From NCBI GenBank assembly GCA_038234785.1, contig JBBQTC010000073.1:1-18003 (forward strand): DNA of 18,003 nucleotides, read 5' to 3'. Of the stretch, positions 1-6,738 are shown in pieces. The DNA is from UBA668 sp038234785 (GTDB lineage: Bacteria > Actinomycetota > Acidimicrobiia > Acidimicrobiales > Ilumatobacteraceae). Numbering within the stretch: position 1 is the first letter of the stretch; every line of letters begins with the position of its first letter. The notes under the pieces are model-generated. The model made no database searches. It had not been told where the DNA came from and worked only from the letters and a program-made list of their open reading frames with translations. Position numbers and translations under genes: made by a program.

Positions 1-524
1 GCGGCGTAGATGCTGCCGACCAACGGATCGACCAACCGCACATGCACCTCGGCGCCGAAGCGGGACCGGACGAACGCCCCGAGCGAGTCGGGTTCGAGGC
101 TGGTGCGTGGCCGGAACGGCTCGGTCGCGGCCCGCAGCTTGCCCGGCCAGCTCAACAGGCCCGAGCGGGCCAGCGCCAGCACGTCGGTGGGCATGCCGAG
201 CAGCAGACCCTGCGGGATGTCGTGCAGGCGGTCCCACCACACCGCGGCCTTGCCCGCCGCAGGTGACACGAGGTCATCGCCGATCCCGACCTGGTGGGCG
301 AGCGCCGTGCCCCACGGAATCCGGGCGAGAAAGGCGTCGGGTCCCTCGTCGATCGCCCCGTGGCCGGCGAACTCGGAGGTGAGGAGCTTGCCACCGAGTC
401 GGTCGTCGGCTTCGAACATCGTCACCGAGATGGACGGCTCGGGGGTGACGAGCGTGAGCGCCGCCGCCAGACCGGTGATGCCGCCGCCGATGACGGCGAC
501 CCGCGGCGTTTCGCTCGTGCTCAT
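1..524 (-). CDS. hemY: Protoporphyrinogen/coproporphyrinogen oxidase, N-terminal part (cut by left edge)
   Basis: An FAD-dependent oxidase of heme biosynthesis that removes six electrons from a porphyrinogen. About 174 N-terminal residues are visible; the rest lies beyond the left edge. The protein opens with a Rossmann dinucleotide-binding fingerprint (VAVIGGGITGLAAA, G13-x-G15-x-x-G18). It continues with FEADDRLGGK, the usual HemY segment with the ribose-binding Glu, and DEGPDAFLAR, also typical. The ATG overlaps the TGA of hemH by four bases (ATGA), so translation is probably coupled within a hemE-hemH-hemY operon. In Actinobacteria the family normally oxidises coproporphyrinogen III (CgoX) rather than protoporphyrinogen IX; that assignment comes from family knowledge, not from a residue visible here. 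Another FAD amine-oxidase-fold enzyme is possible in principle, but the neighbours argue against it. Confidence 0.93.
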   Translation of the reverse strand, partial: MSTSETPRVAVIGGGITGLAAALTLVTPEPSISVTMFEADDRLGGKLLTSEFAGHGAIDEGPDAFLARIPWGTALAHQVGIGDDLVSPAAGKAAVWWDRLHDIPQGLLLGMPTDVLALARSGLLSWPGKLRAATEPFRPRTSLEPDSLGAFVRSRFGAEVHVRLVDPLVGSIYA

Positions 525-1450
525 CGACCGGCGATCACTCTTCGGGCGAGGGCGTCCATGACGCCGGGGTCGTCGTTGACGCACGCCGTGCGGGCGAACG
601 AGATGCCGTGGCGTTCGGCGCGCTGGGTCGCCTCGATGTCGAGGTCGTACAGCACCTCGAGGTGATCCGACACGAAGCCCACGGCGCTGACCAGCACGCC
701 GACCGGTCGGCCGGCGTCGTTCTCGGCGGCGGCGATGTCGTCGATCACCTGCAGGATGTCGGGTCCGAGCCACGGCTCGGGTGTGCGCCCCGCGCTCTGC
801 CAGGCGATGGACCACGTGCTCCACTGCCCGAGTCCGGCCGCCGCGGCCACCGCCTCGGCGGTTGCGCGGAGCTCGTCGGGGTACCGGTCGCCGGCGGCGA
901 TGATGCGCTGGGGGAGCGAGTGCGCAGTGAAGAGCACCTTGGTGTGCACCGGCATCGTCGCCAGCTTCGCGGTGACGTCGGCGGCGATGAACTCGATGTA
1001 GGCCGGTTCGACGGCCCAGCTCTCGATGCCGTCGACGGGAATGCCGTGGGGTGCTGCGGCGGCCCGCGCCCGGTCCAGGTACTGGCCGATGGAGAACGAC
1101 GAGTAGTGGGGTGCGAGCACCAGCCCGACGATGCGGCCGAACCCCTGCGCAGCGATCTCGTCGACGGCTGCCTCGATCTTGGGCTCCGCGTGCTTGAGCC
1201 CGAGGCTGACGACGTACTGGTCGGGGGCGAGGCGGTCGAGCGCCGACTGGAGTGCGGTCTGCTGGGCCTCGGTGCGCGCCGCGAGCGGGCTGGTGCCGCC
1301 GAGCGCGTCGTAGCGAGCGGTGAGCTCGGCGAGTGCTTCGGGCGTCGGTGGACGGCCGCGTCGGATGTCGGTGTAGTACGGCTCGATCTCCTCGGGCGTG
1401 CGGGGCGTGCCGTATGCCATCAGGAGGACCGCGGTGCGGGTTTCGCTCAT
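521..1450 (-). CDS. hemH: Ferrochelatase, probably coproporphyrin III ferrochelatase type
   Basis: Inserts ferrous iron into a porphyrin, in Actinobacteria usually coproporphyrin III (CpfC). The protein is 309 residues, the normal length for the soluble short form. It starts MSETRTAVLLMAYGTP, the typical N-terminal strand and loop. The catalytic His lies in FTAHSLP (H177) and the conserved acid in GFVSDHLEVLYD (E265), both close to their positions in the Bacillus enzyme. WQSAGRTPEPWLGPDI is the usual metal-side loop. The single Cys near the C-terminus makes the [2Fe-2S] cluster of some mycobacterial and animal ferrochelatases unlikely. Its start overlaps the hemE stop by ATGA and its stop overlaps the hemY start the same way, so the three genes are probably translated as a coupled unit. 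Confidence 0.96.
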   Translation of the reverse strand: MSETRTAVLLMAYGTPRTPEEIEPYYTDIRRGRPPTPEALAELTARYDALGGTSPLAARTEAQQTALQSALDRLAPDQYVVSLGLKHAEPKIEAAVDEIAAQGFGRIVGLVLAPHYSSFSIGQYLDRARAAAAPHGIPVDGIESWAVEPAYIEFIAADVTAKLATMPVHTKVLFTAHSLPQRIIAAGDRYPDELRATAEAVAAAAGLGQWSTWSIAWQSAGRTPEPWLGPDILQVIDDIAAAENDAGRPVGVLVSAVGFVSDHLEVLYDLDIEATQRAERHGISFARTACVNDDPGVMDALARRVIAGR

Positions 1451-2511
1451 CGTTGCGTCCGTTCGTGGACGTGCGCCACGACTGCGGTGAGCACATCGGG
1501 ATCCGTCGGTGGGTGGACGCCATGTCCGAGGTTGAAGATGTGGCCGGGATGCTGGCTCCCGTCGTCGCGCTCGTTGTCGGACAGCACTGCCTCGGCGCCG
1601 GCGACGGCCACCTCGGCGCCGGCGAGTACCAGCACGGGGTCGAGGTTGCCCTGGACCACGAGATCGGCATCCATGCGTTGTCGGGCGGTGCGGATCGGCG
1701 TGCGCCAGTCGAGCCCGAGCACCGTGGGCCCGGCGTCGCGCATGGACTCGAGGAGGTGGTCGCATCCGACGCCGTAGTGGATGCCGGGGGCGTCGGGGTG
1801 GAGCGTGCGCAGCTGGTCGAACACGGCGCGCGAATGCGGGAGCACGAACCGGTCGTAGTCGACCCGGCTCAGCGTGCCGGCCCACGAGTCGAACAGCTGG
1901 AAGGCGGCCGCGCCGTTCGCGAGCTGGCTGGAGATCGAGGCCACGGCGTGCTGGACGAGGCGCGCCATCAGGGCGTGCCACAGGTCGGGTTCGGTGTGCA
2001 GCATCCGCTTGGTGTGTTCGTACGTGCGGCTCGGACGTCCCTCCACCAGGTAGCTGGCCACCGTGAACGGCGCACCTGCGAAGGCGAGCAGCGGCACCGC
2101 CGCCGGCAGTTCGGCCGCCAACGAGCGGACCGTGGACAACACGTACGGCGTGTCGGCCTCGGGTTCGAACGGCCGCAGTCGGGACAGGTCCTCGACGGTT
2201 CGGAACGGGTGGGCACAGACCGGGCCGGTGCCCGGGGCGACATCGATCCCGAAGCCCACCGCATGCGCCGGCACGACGATGTCGCTGTAGAGGACCGCCG
2301 CGTCGACGCCGTAACGGCGGACGGGTTGCAGCGTGAGCTCGGTCGCGAGGTCGGGCTGCTTGATCGCGTCGAGAATGCTGCCCTCGCCGCGCAGCGCCCG
2401 GTATTCGGGCAGGCTGCGACCCGCCTGGCGCATGAACCAGACCGGGGTGTGGGCGGCGGGTCGACCGGCAGCGGCGTCGAGGAACGGCACGCCGGAAGGG
2501 GAGGAGAGCAT
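1447..2511 (-). CDS. hemE: Uroporphyrinogen decarboxylase
   Basis: Decarboxylates the four acetate side chains of uroporphyrinogen III to give coproporphyrinogen III. The 354-residue length is standard for a single-domain TIM-barrel enzyme. The signature WFMRQAGRSLPEYR gives R28 and R32, and YSDI gives D77; these match human R37, R41 and D86 with a constant offset of nine, which also supports the chosen start. AGAPFTVASYLVEG and FNLGHGV are further family blocks. It is the first gene of the heme cluster and is read divergently from the dehydrogenase at 2557, with a gap of about 45 bases. A TAGCGT -10 element ends eight bases before the ATG and no Shine-Dalgarno sequence is visible, so the messenger is probably leaderless. 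Confidence 0.97.
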   Translation of the reverse strand: MLSSPSGVPFLDAAAGRPAAHTPVWFMRQAGRSLPEYRALRGEGSILDAIKQPDLATELTLQPVRRYGVDAAVLYSDIVVPAHAVGFGIDVAPGTGPVCAHPFRTVEDLSRLRPFEPEADTPYVLSTVRSLAAELPAAVPLLAFAGAPFTVASYLVEGRPSRTYEHTKRMLHTEPDLWHALMARLVQHAVASISSQLANGAAAFQLFDSWAGTLSRVDYDRFVLPHSRAVFDQLRTLHPDAPGIHYGVGCDHLLESMRDAGPTVLGLDWRTPIRTARQRMDADLVVQGNLDPVLVLAGAEVAVAGAEAVLSDNERDDGSQHPGHIFNLGHGVHPPTDPDVLTAVVAHVHERTQR

Positions 2512-2519
2512 CGTCCGGC

Positions 2520-2525
2520 ACGCTA
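2520..2525 (-). promoter_or_regulatory. Putative -10 element of hemE
   Basis: TAGCGT on the minus strand (context GATAGCGT), followed by eight bases and the hemE ATG. This spacing puts transcription start at or next to the start codon. I see no convincing -35 hexamer. The same TANNNT-plus-short-gap arrangement recurs at several other genes in the window. Confidence 0.5.
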
Positions 2526-2556
2526 TCTGGCGGTGCCGTGGAGCAGGATGTCCGCC

Positions 2557-3345
2557 ATGAACGCCACCAACGGACCCGCCGATCTCTTCTCGCTCCAGGG
2601 CAAGACCGCCCTCGTCACGGGCGGCAGTCGCGGCATCGGCGCGATGATCGCTCGGGGCCTGCTCGATGCCGGGGCGAGCGTCATCATCAGCTCGCGAAAG
2701 CAGCACGAACTCGACGAGGCGCAGGTCGCTCTGTCCGAGTTCGGACACGTCGACTCGGTGCGCGCCGACGTCAGTTCGCTCGAAGGGGTCGAGCACCTCG
2801 CCGCCGAGGTCGGCTCCCGGTTCCCGTCGCTCAACATCCTCGTCAACAACGCAGGCGCCACCTGGGGCATGCCGCTCGACGACTTCGACGAGCACGCCTG
2901 GGACAAGGTGATGGACACCAACGTCAAGGGCGTGTTCTTCCTGACGCAGAAGTTGTTGCCCAACCTGCGCGCGGCCGCGACGTTCGACGACCCTGCCCGG
3001 GTGATCAACATCGGCTCGATCGACGGGCTGCACGTGAATCCCATGGACACCTACAGCTATGCCGCCAGCAAGGCCGGCGTGCATCACCTCACGCGAGCAC
3101 TCGCCCGCAAGCTCGGTGGCGAACACATCACCGTCAATGCGGTCGCGCCCGGACCATTCGAGAGCAAGATGATGGCCGCGACGCTGCGCGCGTTCGGCGA
3201 CAACATCGCCAAGTCCTCGCCGCTCGGCCGCATCGGGCGGCCCGACGACATGGCGGGCGTCGCCGTGTTCCTCTCGAGCCGCGCCGGTTCGTACATCACC
3301 GGGGCCGTGATCCCGGTCGACGGCGGGATCGCCACCACGTCCTGA
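2557..3345 (+). CDS. SDR-family oxidoreductase, RhlG/FabG-like
   Basis: A classical NAD(P)-dependent short-chain dehydrogenase of about 262 residues. The cofactor motif TGGSRGIG follows the first strand. NNAG, the serine of INIGSIDG and the YAASK catalytic pair are all present, and the protein ends in the usual GAVIPVDGG segment. The N-terminal run FSLQGKTALVTGGSRGIG and the block ARVINIGS strongly resemble RhlG, the beta-ketoacyl reductase-like protein of Pseudomonas, as I recall that sequence. The arginine after GGS and a basic residue after the second strand favour NADPH. The substrate cannot be read from sequence, and RhlG-like proteins outside Pseudomonas are not tied to rhamnolipid. An in-frame ATG at 2548 would add three residues. 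I prefer 2557 because AGGA lies eight bases upstream, while GGAG is only four bases from 2548. Confidence 0.92.
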   Translation: MNATNGPADLFSLQGKTALVTGGSRGIGAMIARGLLDAGASVIISSRKQHELDEAQVALSEFGHVDSVRADVSSLEGVEHLAAEVGSRFPSLNILVNNAGATWGMPLDDFDEHAWDKVMDTNVKGVFFLTQKLLPNLRAAATFDDPARVINIGSIDGLHVNPMDTYSYAASKAGVHHLTRALARKLGGEHITVNAVAPGPFESKMMAATLRAFGDNIAKSSPLGRIGRPDDMAGVAVFLSSRAGSYITGAVIPVDGGIATTS

Positions 3346-3390
3346 TCACGACACGTCCTGACCGTCGTGGTCGGTTTCGAACTGGCCCGA

Positions 3391-3396
3391 TAGAGT
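3391..3396 (+). promoter_or_regulatory. Putative -10 element of helD
   Basis: TAGAGT preceded by CCGA, in the 99-base gap between the dehydrogenase stop and helD. It lies 48 bases before the helD ATG, so this transcript would carry a real leader of roughly 40 bases. An AGG four bases before the ATG could serve as a weak ribosome binding site. The -35 region is not convincing. Confidence 0.4.
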
Positions 3397-3444
3397 TTCC
3401 AAACCACGTTTTCGGGGAGTTCCCGACTCCGTGCCCCAGGTCTC

Positions 3445-5610
3445 ATGACGCAGAATCACCCCGATCTTGCCGCTGAGCAGGACTTCATCGACTACGCCTA
3501 CCGCTGCCTCGAGCAGAGCAAGGTCGACGCATGGCGAATGCGTGGCCTGCATGAGGGCACGTTGGGTGGCACCTTCCAGGCCCGATACGAGCGCGATGTG
3601 TTCGACGAGGCGGTCTTCAACCGGCTGACCCAGCTCGACCTGGGCGACGCCGCGCTGGTCTTCGGGCGCATCGACCGGTCCGACGAGACCGGCGCCGCGA
3701 CGGGTGGCGAGCTCGGCCAGGACGGGTACGAGAGCTTCCACATCGGCCGGCTGGCCGTCGCCGACGAGCATGCCGACCCCGTCGTGGTCGACTGGCGGGC
3801 GCCGGTCGCCGAACCCTTCTACCGTGCCACCGGGCGCGAGCCCCTCGGGCTGGTGCGCCGCCGTCACTTCCACGTCCACGGGCGTGAACTGCTCGGCATC
3901 GAGGACGAACTGTTCGGCGAGGGCCACCTCGGCATCGGTGCCGAGGAGGGCGACGATCGGGTCCCGGTCGCGGCGCCGGAGGGAATCCGCGGCTACAGCA
4001 CGTTGCTGGCGGCCCTGCAGCGCGGCCGCACCGGTCAACTCGGCGACATCGTGGCCACCATCCAGGGCGAACAGGACCAGATCATCCGCTCGCCGCAGGC
4101 AGGTGTCCTCGTCGTGCAGGGCGGTCCGGGCACGGGCAAGACCGTGGTCGCGCTGCACCGCGCGGCGTACCTGCTCTACACCTACCGCTTCCCGCTGGAA
4201 GATCAGGGCGTGCTCGTCGTCGGCCCCAACCGGGTGTTCCTTCGCTACATCGAACGCGTGCTGCCGTCGCTGGGCGAGGCCGGTGTCGAGCAGGTGGTGC
4301 TCGCCGATCTCGTCCCCGATGTGGTCTGGGCCCGCTATGCGATCGATCCTCCCGACTCGCCGCTGGCCGCCCGCGTCAAGGGTGACGAGCGCATGTCGCT
4401 CGTCATCGATCAGGCCGTCACCGATCGCGAGCGACCGCTGCGCGAGGACCTCGTGGTCCCGTTCCGCACCGGCTACGTCCGTCTGCGGGTCGACGAGTCG
4501 CAGCGGATCGTTCGCGCCGCGCAACGACGGTTCCGCCGTCACAACGCGGCCCGACGGTGGGTCGAGGGCGAGGTGTGGACCGCGATGGCGGCGTCCTCAC
4601 GTCTCGCCGACGTCTCGGCGACAGACGTGAAGGAAGCAGTCCGTCAGCTGCCCGAGGTGCGCCAGGCATTCGAGCGGATGTGGCCGGTGCTCACGCCCGC
4701 CCAGTTGCTGCACGACCTGTTCGGGAGCCGGGCACTGTTGAAGCTGGCTGCCTCCAAGCACCTCACGGAAGCGGAGTACCTCTCGCTGCATCGCGAACGA
4801 CTCGCCGATGTCGCCGAGGTCCGCTGGACCGAGCACGACGTGGCACTGCTCGACGAGGCTCGCAGCTATCTCGGTTCCCGACCGGTGAGGAGCGGCAAGC
4901 AGGACGAGGCCGATGAGATCCGCACCTACGGCCACATCGTGATCGACGAGGTGCAGGACCTCACTCCGATGCAGCTGCAAATGGTCAGCCGTCGCTCGCT
5001 CAACGGCAGCATGACCGTGGTCGGCGACATCGCCCAGGCCACCGGAGCGCTGGCCCCCAACAACTGGGACGACGTCCTGCAGTATCTGCCCGATCAGCGC
5101 GACGCGCGGGTCATCGGGCTTAGCGTCGGCTATCGGATCCCGGCGCAGATCATGGAGTTGGCCAACAAGGTGATGATGGCTGCCACTCCGAGCCTGCGCG
5201 CGCCCACCAGCGTCCGCACGAGTGACGAGCGCCCCGAGTACATCGAGGTCGAGCCGAACGATCTCCTCGCCACCGTCGTCGCCGCGACCAAGGAGCTCGA
5301 TGCCGACATCGGCGATGGCAACATCGCCGTCGTGGTGCCCGACGCGATGTTCGATCGGGTGGCCGGCGCGCTCACCGCGGCGGGCATCGAGCATGGCGAG
5401 GCGACTCGCTCGGGTCTCGACATGGGTATCACCGTCGTCCCGGTCAGCGTGGTCAAGGGACTCGAGCTCGATGGCGTCATCGTCGTCGAGCCGGCGCAGA
5501 TCGTCCGCGGCGAGCAGCAGGGCCTGCGGGCGCTGTACGTCGCACTCACACGGAGCACCAAGCGGCTCACGATCGTGCACTCCGAACCGCTGCCCGAGGC
5601 GATGCGCTAG
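3445..5610 (+). CDS. helD: HelD-type UvrD/Rep-like helicase (RNA polymerase recycling factor)
   Basis: A 721-residue SF1 helicase-fold ATPase. In Actinobacteria and Firmicutes such proteins bind RNA polymerase, push into its channels and release stalled enzyme, and some confer rifampicin tolerance. The N-terminal part (residues 1-70) is helical and probably forms the secondary-channel arm. The Walker A box GGPGTGKT lies at 226-233 and the Walker B in IVIDEVQDL has D501-E502. GYRIP, KGLEL (671-675) and LYVALTR (697-703) are the later SF1 motifs. The long insert between the motor halves (about 290-470) corresponds to the HelD-specific region. Length and architecture match mycobacterial HelD (about 736 residues). 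It is transcribed alone and converges on the lipoprotein gene 13 bases away. A true DNA helicase IV is the alternative, but the domain layout favours HelD. Confidence 0.9.
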   Translation: MTQNHPDLAAEQDFIDYAYRCLEQSKVDAWRMRGLHEGTLGGTFQARYERDVFDEAVFNRLTQLDLGDAALVFGRIDRSDETGAATGGELGQDGYESFHIGRLAVADEHADPVVVDWRAPVAEPFYRATGREPLGLVRRRHFHVHGRELLGIEDELFGEGHLGIGAEEGDDRVPVAAPEGIRGYSTLLAALQRGRTGQLGDIVATIQGEQDQIIRSPQAGVLVVQGGPGTGKTVVALHRAAYLLYTYRFPLEDQGVLVVGPNRVFLRYIERVLPSLGEAGVEQVVLADLVPDVVWARYAIDPPDSPLAARVKGDERMSLVIDQAVTDRERPLREDLVVPFRTGYVRLRVDESQRIVRAAQRRFRRHNAARRWVEGEVWTAMAASSRLADVSATDVKEAVRQLPEVRQAFERMWPVLTPAQLLHDLFGSRALLKLAASKHLTEAEYLSLHRERLADVAEVRWTEHDVALLDEARSYLGSRPVRSGKQDEADEIRTYGHIVIDEVQDLTPMQLQMVSRRSLNGSMTVVGDIAQATGALAPNNWDDVLQYLPDQRDARVIGLSVGYRIPAQIMELANKVMMAATPSLRAPTSVRTSDERPEYIEVEPNDLLATVVAATKELDADIGDGNIAVVVPDAMFDRVAGALTAAGIEHGEATRSGLDMGITVVPVSVVKGLELDGVIVVEPAQIVRGEQQGLRALYVALTRSTKRLTIVHSEPLPEAMR

Positions 5611-5623
5611 CCCAGATCGTCGT

Positions 5624-6034
5624 TCAGCCGAGATAGTTGTCGACGAGTGCGGAGAGGTTCTGGAACGCCCGGTCGGCGTCTGCGGGTCGACGTCGGTCGG
5701 CAGCTGCACGGCAGCGACGCACCACGAACTCGAAGTCCTCGACGAGCTCGGGCCGGTTCGTGGAGATCTCGGGCTTCATCGCCGCCCACAGCTGTTCGAT
5801 GAACGTGGCGGACTCGTTGTCGCCCTTGTTCGAGGCCACCTTCGCCGAAAGTCCCTGCACTTCGGTGAGCATCACCGGCAGCAGGTCGGCAGCGGAACCG
5901 GCCGGAAGAGTCGAGCTGGTGGAGGGCACCGAGTCGGTGGTGGCCAGCGACGAGTCGTACGTGGTCGGGCCGCACGCGGTGAGCATCGCCGCGGCCGCGA
6001 GCGCGACAAGGACCGCGCGAGAAGGTCGAGGCAT
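5624..6034 (-). CDS. Small putative lipoprotein, unknown function
   Basis: I do not recognise a family. The 136-residue product starts with a type II signal peptide: basic MPRPSR, a hydrophobic stretch VLVALAAAAM, then the lipobox LTAC with the lipidated Cys at 21. A short Ser/Thr-rich linker follows the Cys. The rest is predicted helical and includes an arginine-rich stretch (VVRRCRAAADRRR), so it is probably a small extracytoplasmic membrane-anchored domain. The ATG at 6034 overlaps the TGA of the DtxR-family gene by one base, and an in-frame GTG at 6037 overlaps it by four, so co-translation with the regulator is likely whichever start is used. The context suggests a link with metal response, but nothing in the sequence shows metal binding. 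Confidence 0.8.
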   Translation of the reverse strand: MPRPSRAVLVALAAAAMLTACGPTTYDSSLATTDSVPSTSSTLPAGSAADLLPVMLTEVQGLSAKVASNKGDNESATFIEQLWAAMKPEISTNRPELVEDFEFVVRRCRAAADRRRPADADRAFQNLSALVDNYLG

Positions 6035-6693
6035 CACGCGATCACCAGGATGCGGGCGCTGGCGAAGGATCCGATGCCGACGTGGTGTCCCTCGATCTCG
6101 ACCGTGACCGTGCCATCGGGCGAGGCGGCCGTGAGCGTGCCGGTCTGACCGGGCAGGAGGCTCGCTTCCTCGAGGAAGTCGAGCAGACCCGGCGTGAACT
6201 CGAGCTCCTCGGGGATGCGCGACACGGTGAAGTCGTGCCCGACGGCGATGTCGGCGAGCGGGACCATCACCGGCGCGTCGTACGACGACCCGGGGATCGG
6301 GTTGCCGTGCGGGCAGGTCGTGGGGTTGCCGAGCACCCGGTCCATCGCTTCCTCGACGGCATCACTCATGACGTGTTCCCACTTGCCCGCCTCGTGATGG
6401 GCGTCGGCCCACGACAGCCCGAGCAGGTCGGTCAGGAACCGCTCGGCGAGGCGGTGGCGACGCACGATGCGTTGGGCGAGCGCCTGTCCTGCCGGGGTGA
6501 GCAGGATCGCTCGATCGGCGGTGATCAGCCCCTCGGTCTCGAGGCGGCGGATCATCTCGCTGACGGCGGGACGGCTGACCTGCAGACGATCGGCGATGCG
6601 CGCCTGGATGACGGCGACGTCGTCCTCCTCCAGCTCGAAGATGCACTCGCAGTATTCCTCGAAAGCCGGGTGGTGCTCTCCGGTGGCGGGCAT
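6034..6693 (-). CDS. DtxR/IdeR/MntR-family metal-dependent transcriptional regulator
   Basis: A 219-residue metalloregulator with the three-part DtxR layout: winged helix-turn-helix (about 1-75, with VSRPAVSEMIRRLE as recognition region), helical dimerisation and metal domain (76-145, ending in GNPIPG), and a C-terminal SH3-like/FeoA domain (150-219). By hand alignment to DtxR the ancillary metal site is intact: H80, E84 and H99 match H79, E83 and H98. In the primary site E106 and H107 match E105 and H106, but Met10 is replaced by E13 and Cys102 by G103. The acidic replacement recalls MntR, which uses Asp there, so Mn(II) or a mixed specificity is possible. I give no gene symbol because iron and manganese regulators cannot be told apart here. 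It is co-transcribed with the lipoprotein gene. Confidence 0.92.
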   Translation of the reverse strand: MPATGEHHPAFEEYCECIFELEEDDVAVIQARIADRLQVSRPAVSEMIRRLETEGLITADRAILLTPAGQALAQRIVRRHRLAERFLTDLLGLSWADAHHEAGKWEHVMSDAVEEAMDRVLGNPTTCPHGNPIPGSSYDAPVMVPLADIAVGHDFTVSRIPEELEFTPGLLDFLEEASLLPGQTGTLTAASPDGTVTVEIEGHHVGIGSFASARILVIA

Positions 6694-6700
6694 GCCGCTC

Positions 6701-6706
6701 AGGCTA
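6701..6706 (-). promoter_or_regulatory. Putative -10 element of the DtxR-family gene
   Basis: TAGCCT on the minus strand, preceded by GG and followed by exactly seven bases before the ATG at 6693. TGAGAC about 18 bases further upstream is a possible -35. Transcription should start at or next to the A of the ATG, giving a leaderless messenger. It lies in the 45-base gap after the helicase gene, so the regulator need not depend on readthrough. Confidence 0.5.
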
Positions 6707-6738
6707 CCGGCGGGCGCGACCGCCGTCTCAGCGGCGCT

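Noticed and set aside
1333..3345. Plus-strand open frame reading through hemE antisense into the dehydrogenase, suggesting a fusion protein
   Set aside because: Only the part from 2557 (or 2548) has family sequence. The upstream part is the complement of hemE.
3336..3361. Ten-base direct repeat CACGTCCTGA at the dehydrogenase stop codon
   Set aside because: Short, imperfect surroundings, and no link with a gene or element; could be chance or a tiny slippage duplication.
3347..3369. CACGAC/GTCGTG stem after the dehydrogenase as a terminator
   Set aside because: Only six pairs with an eleven-base loop and no T tract; too weak to call.
6694..6738. DtxR/IdeR-type operator before the regulator gene
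   Set aside because: Only a short TAGCCTGA resemblance, which is explained by the -10 element; no 19-bp dyad is visible.
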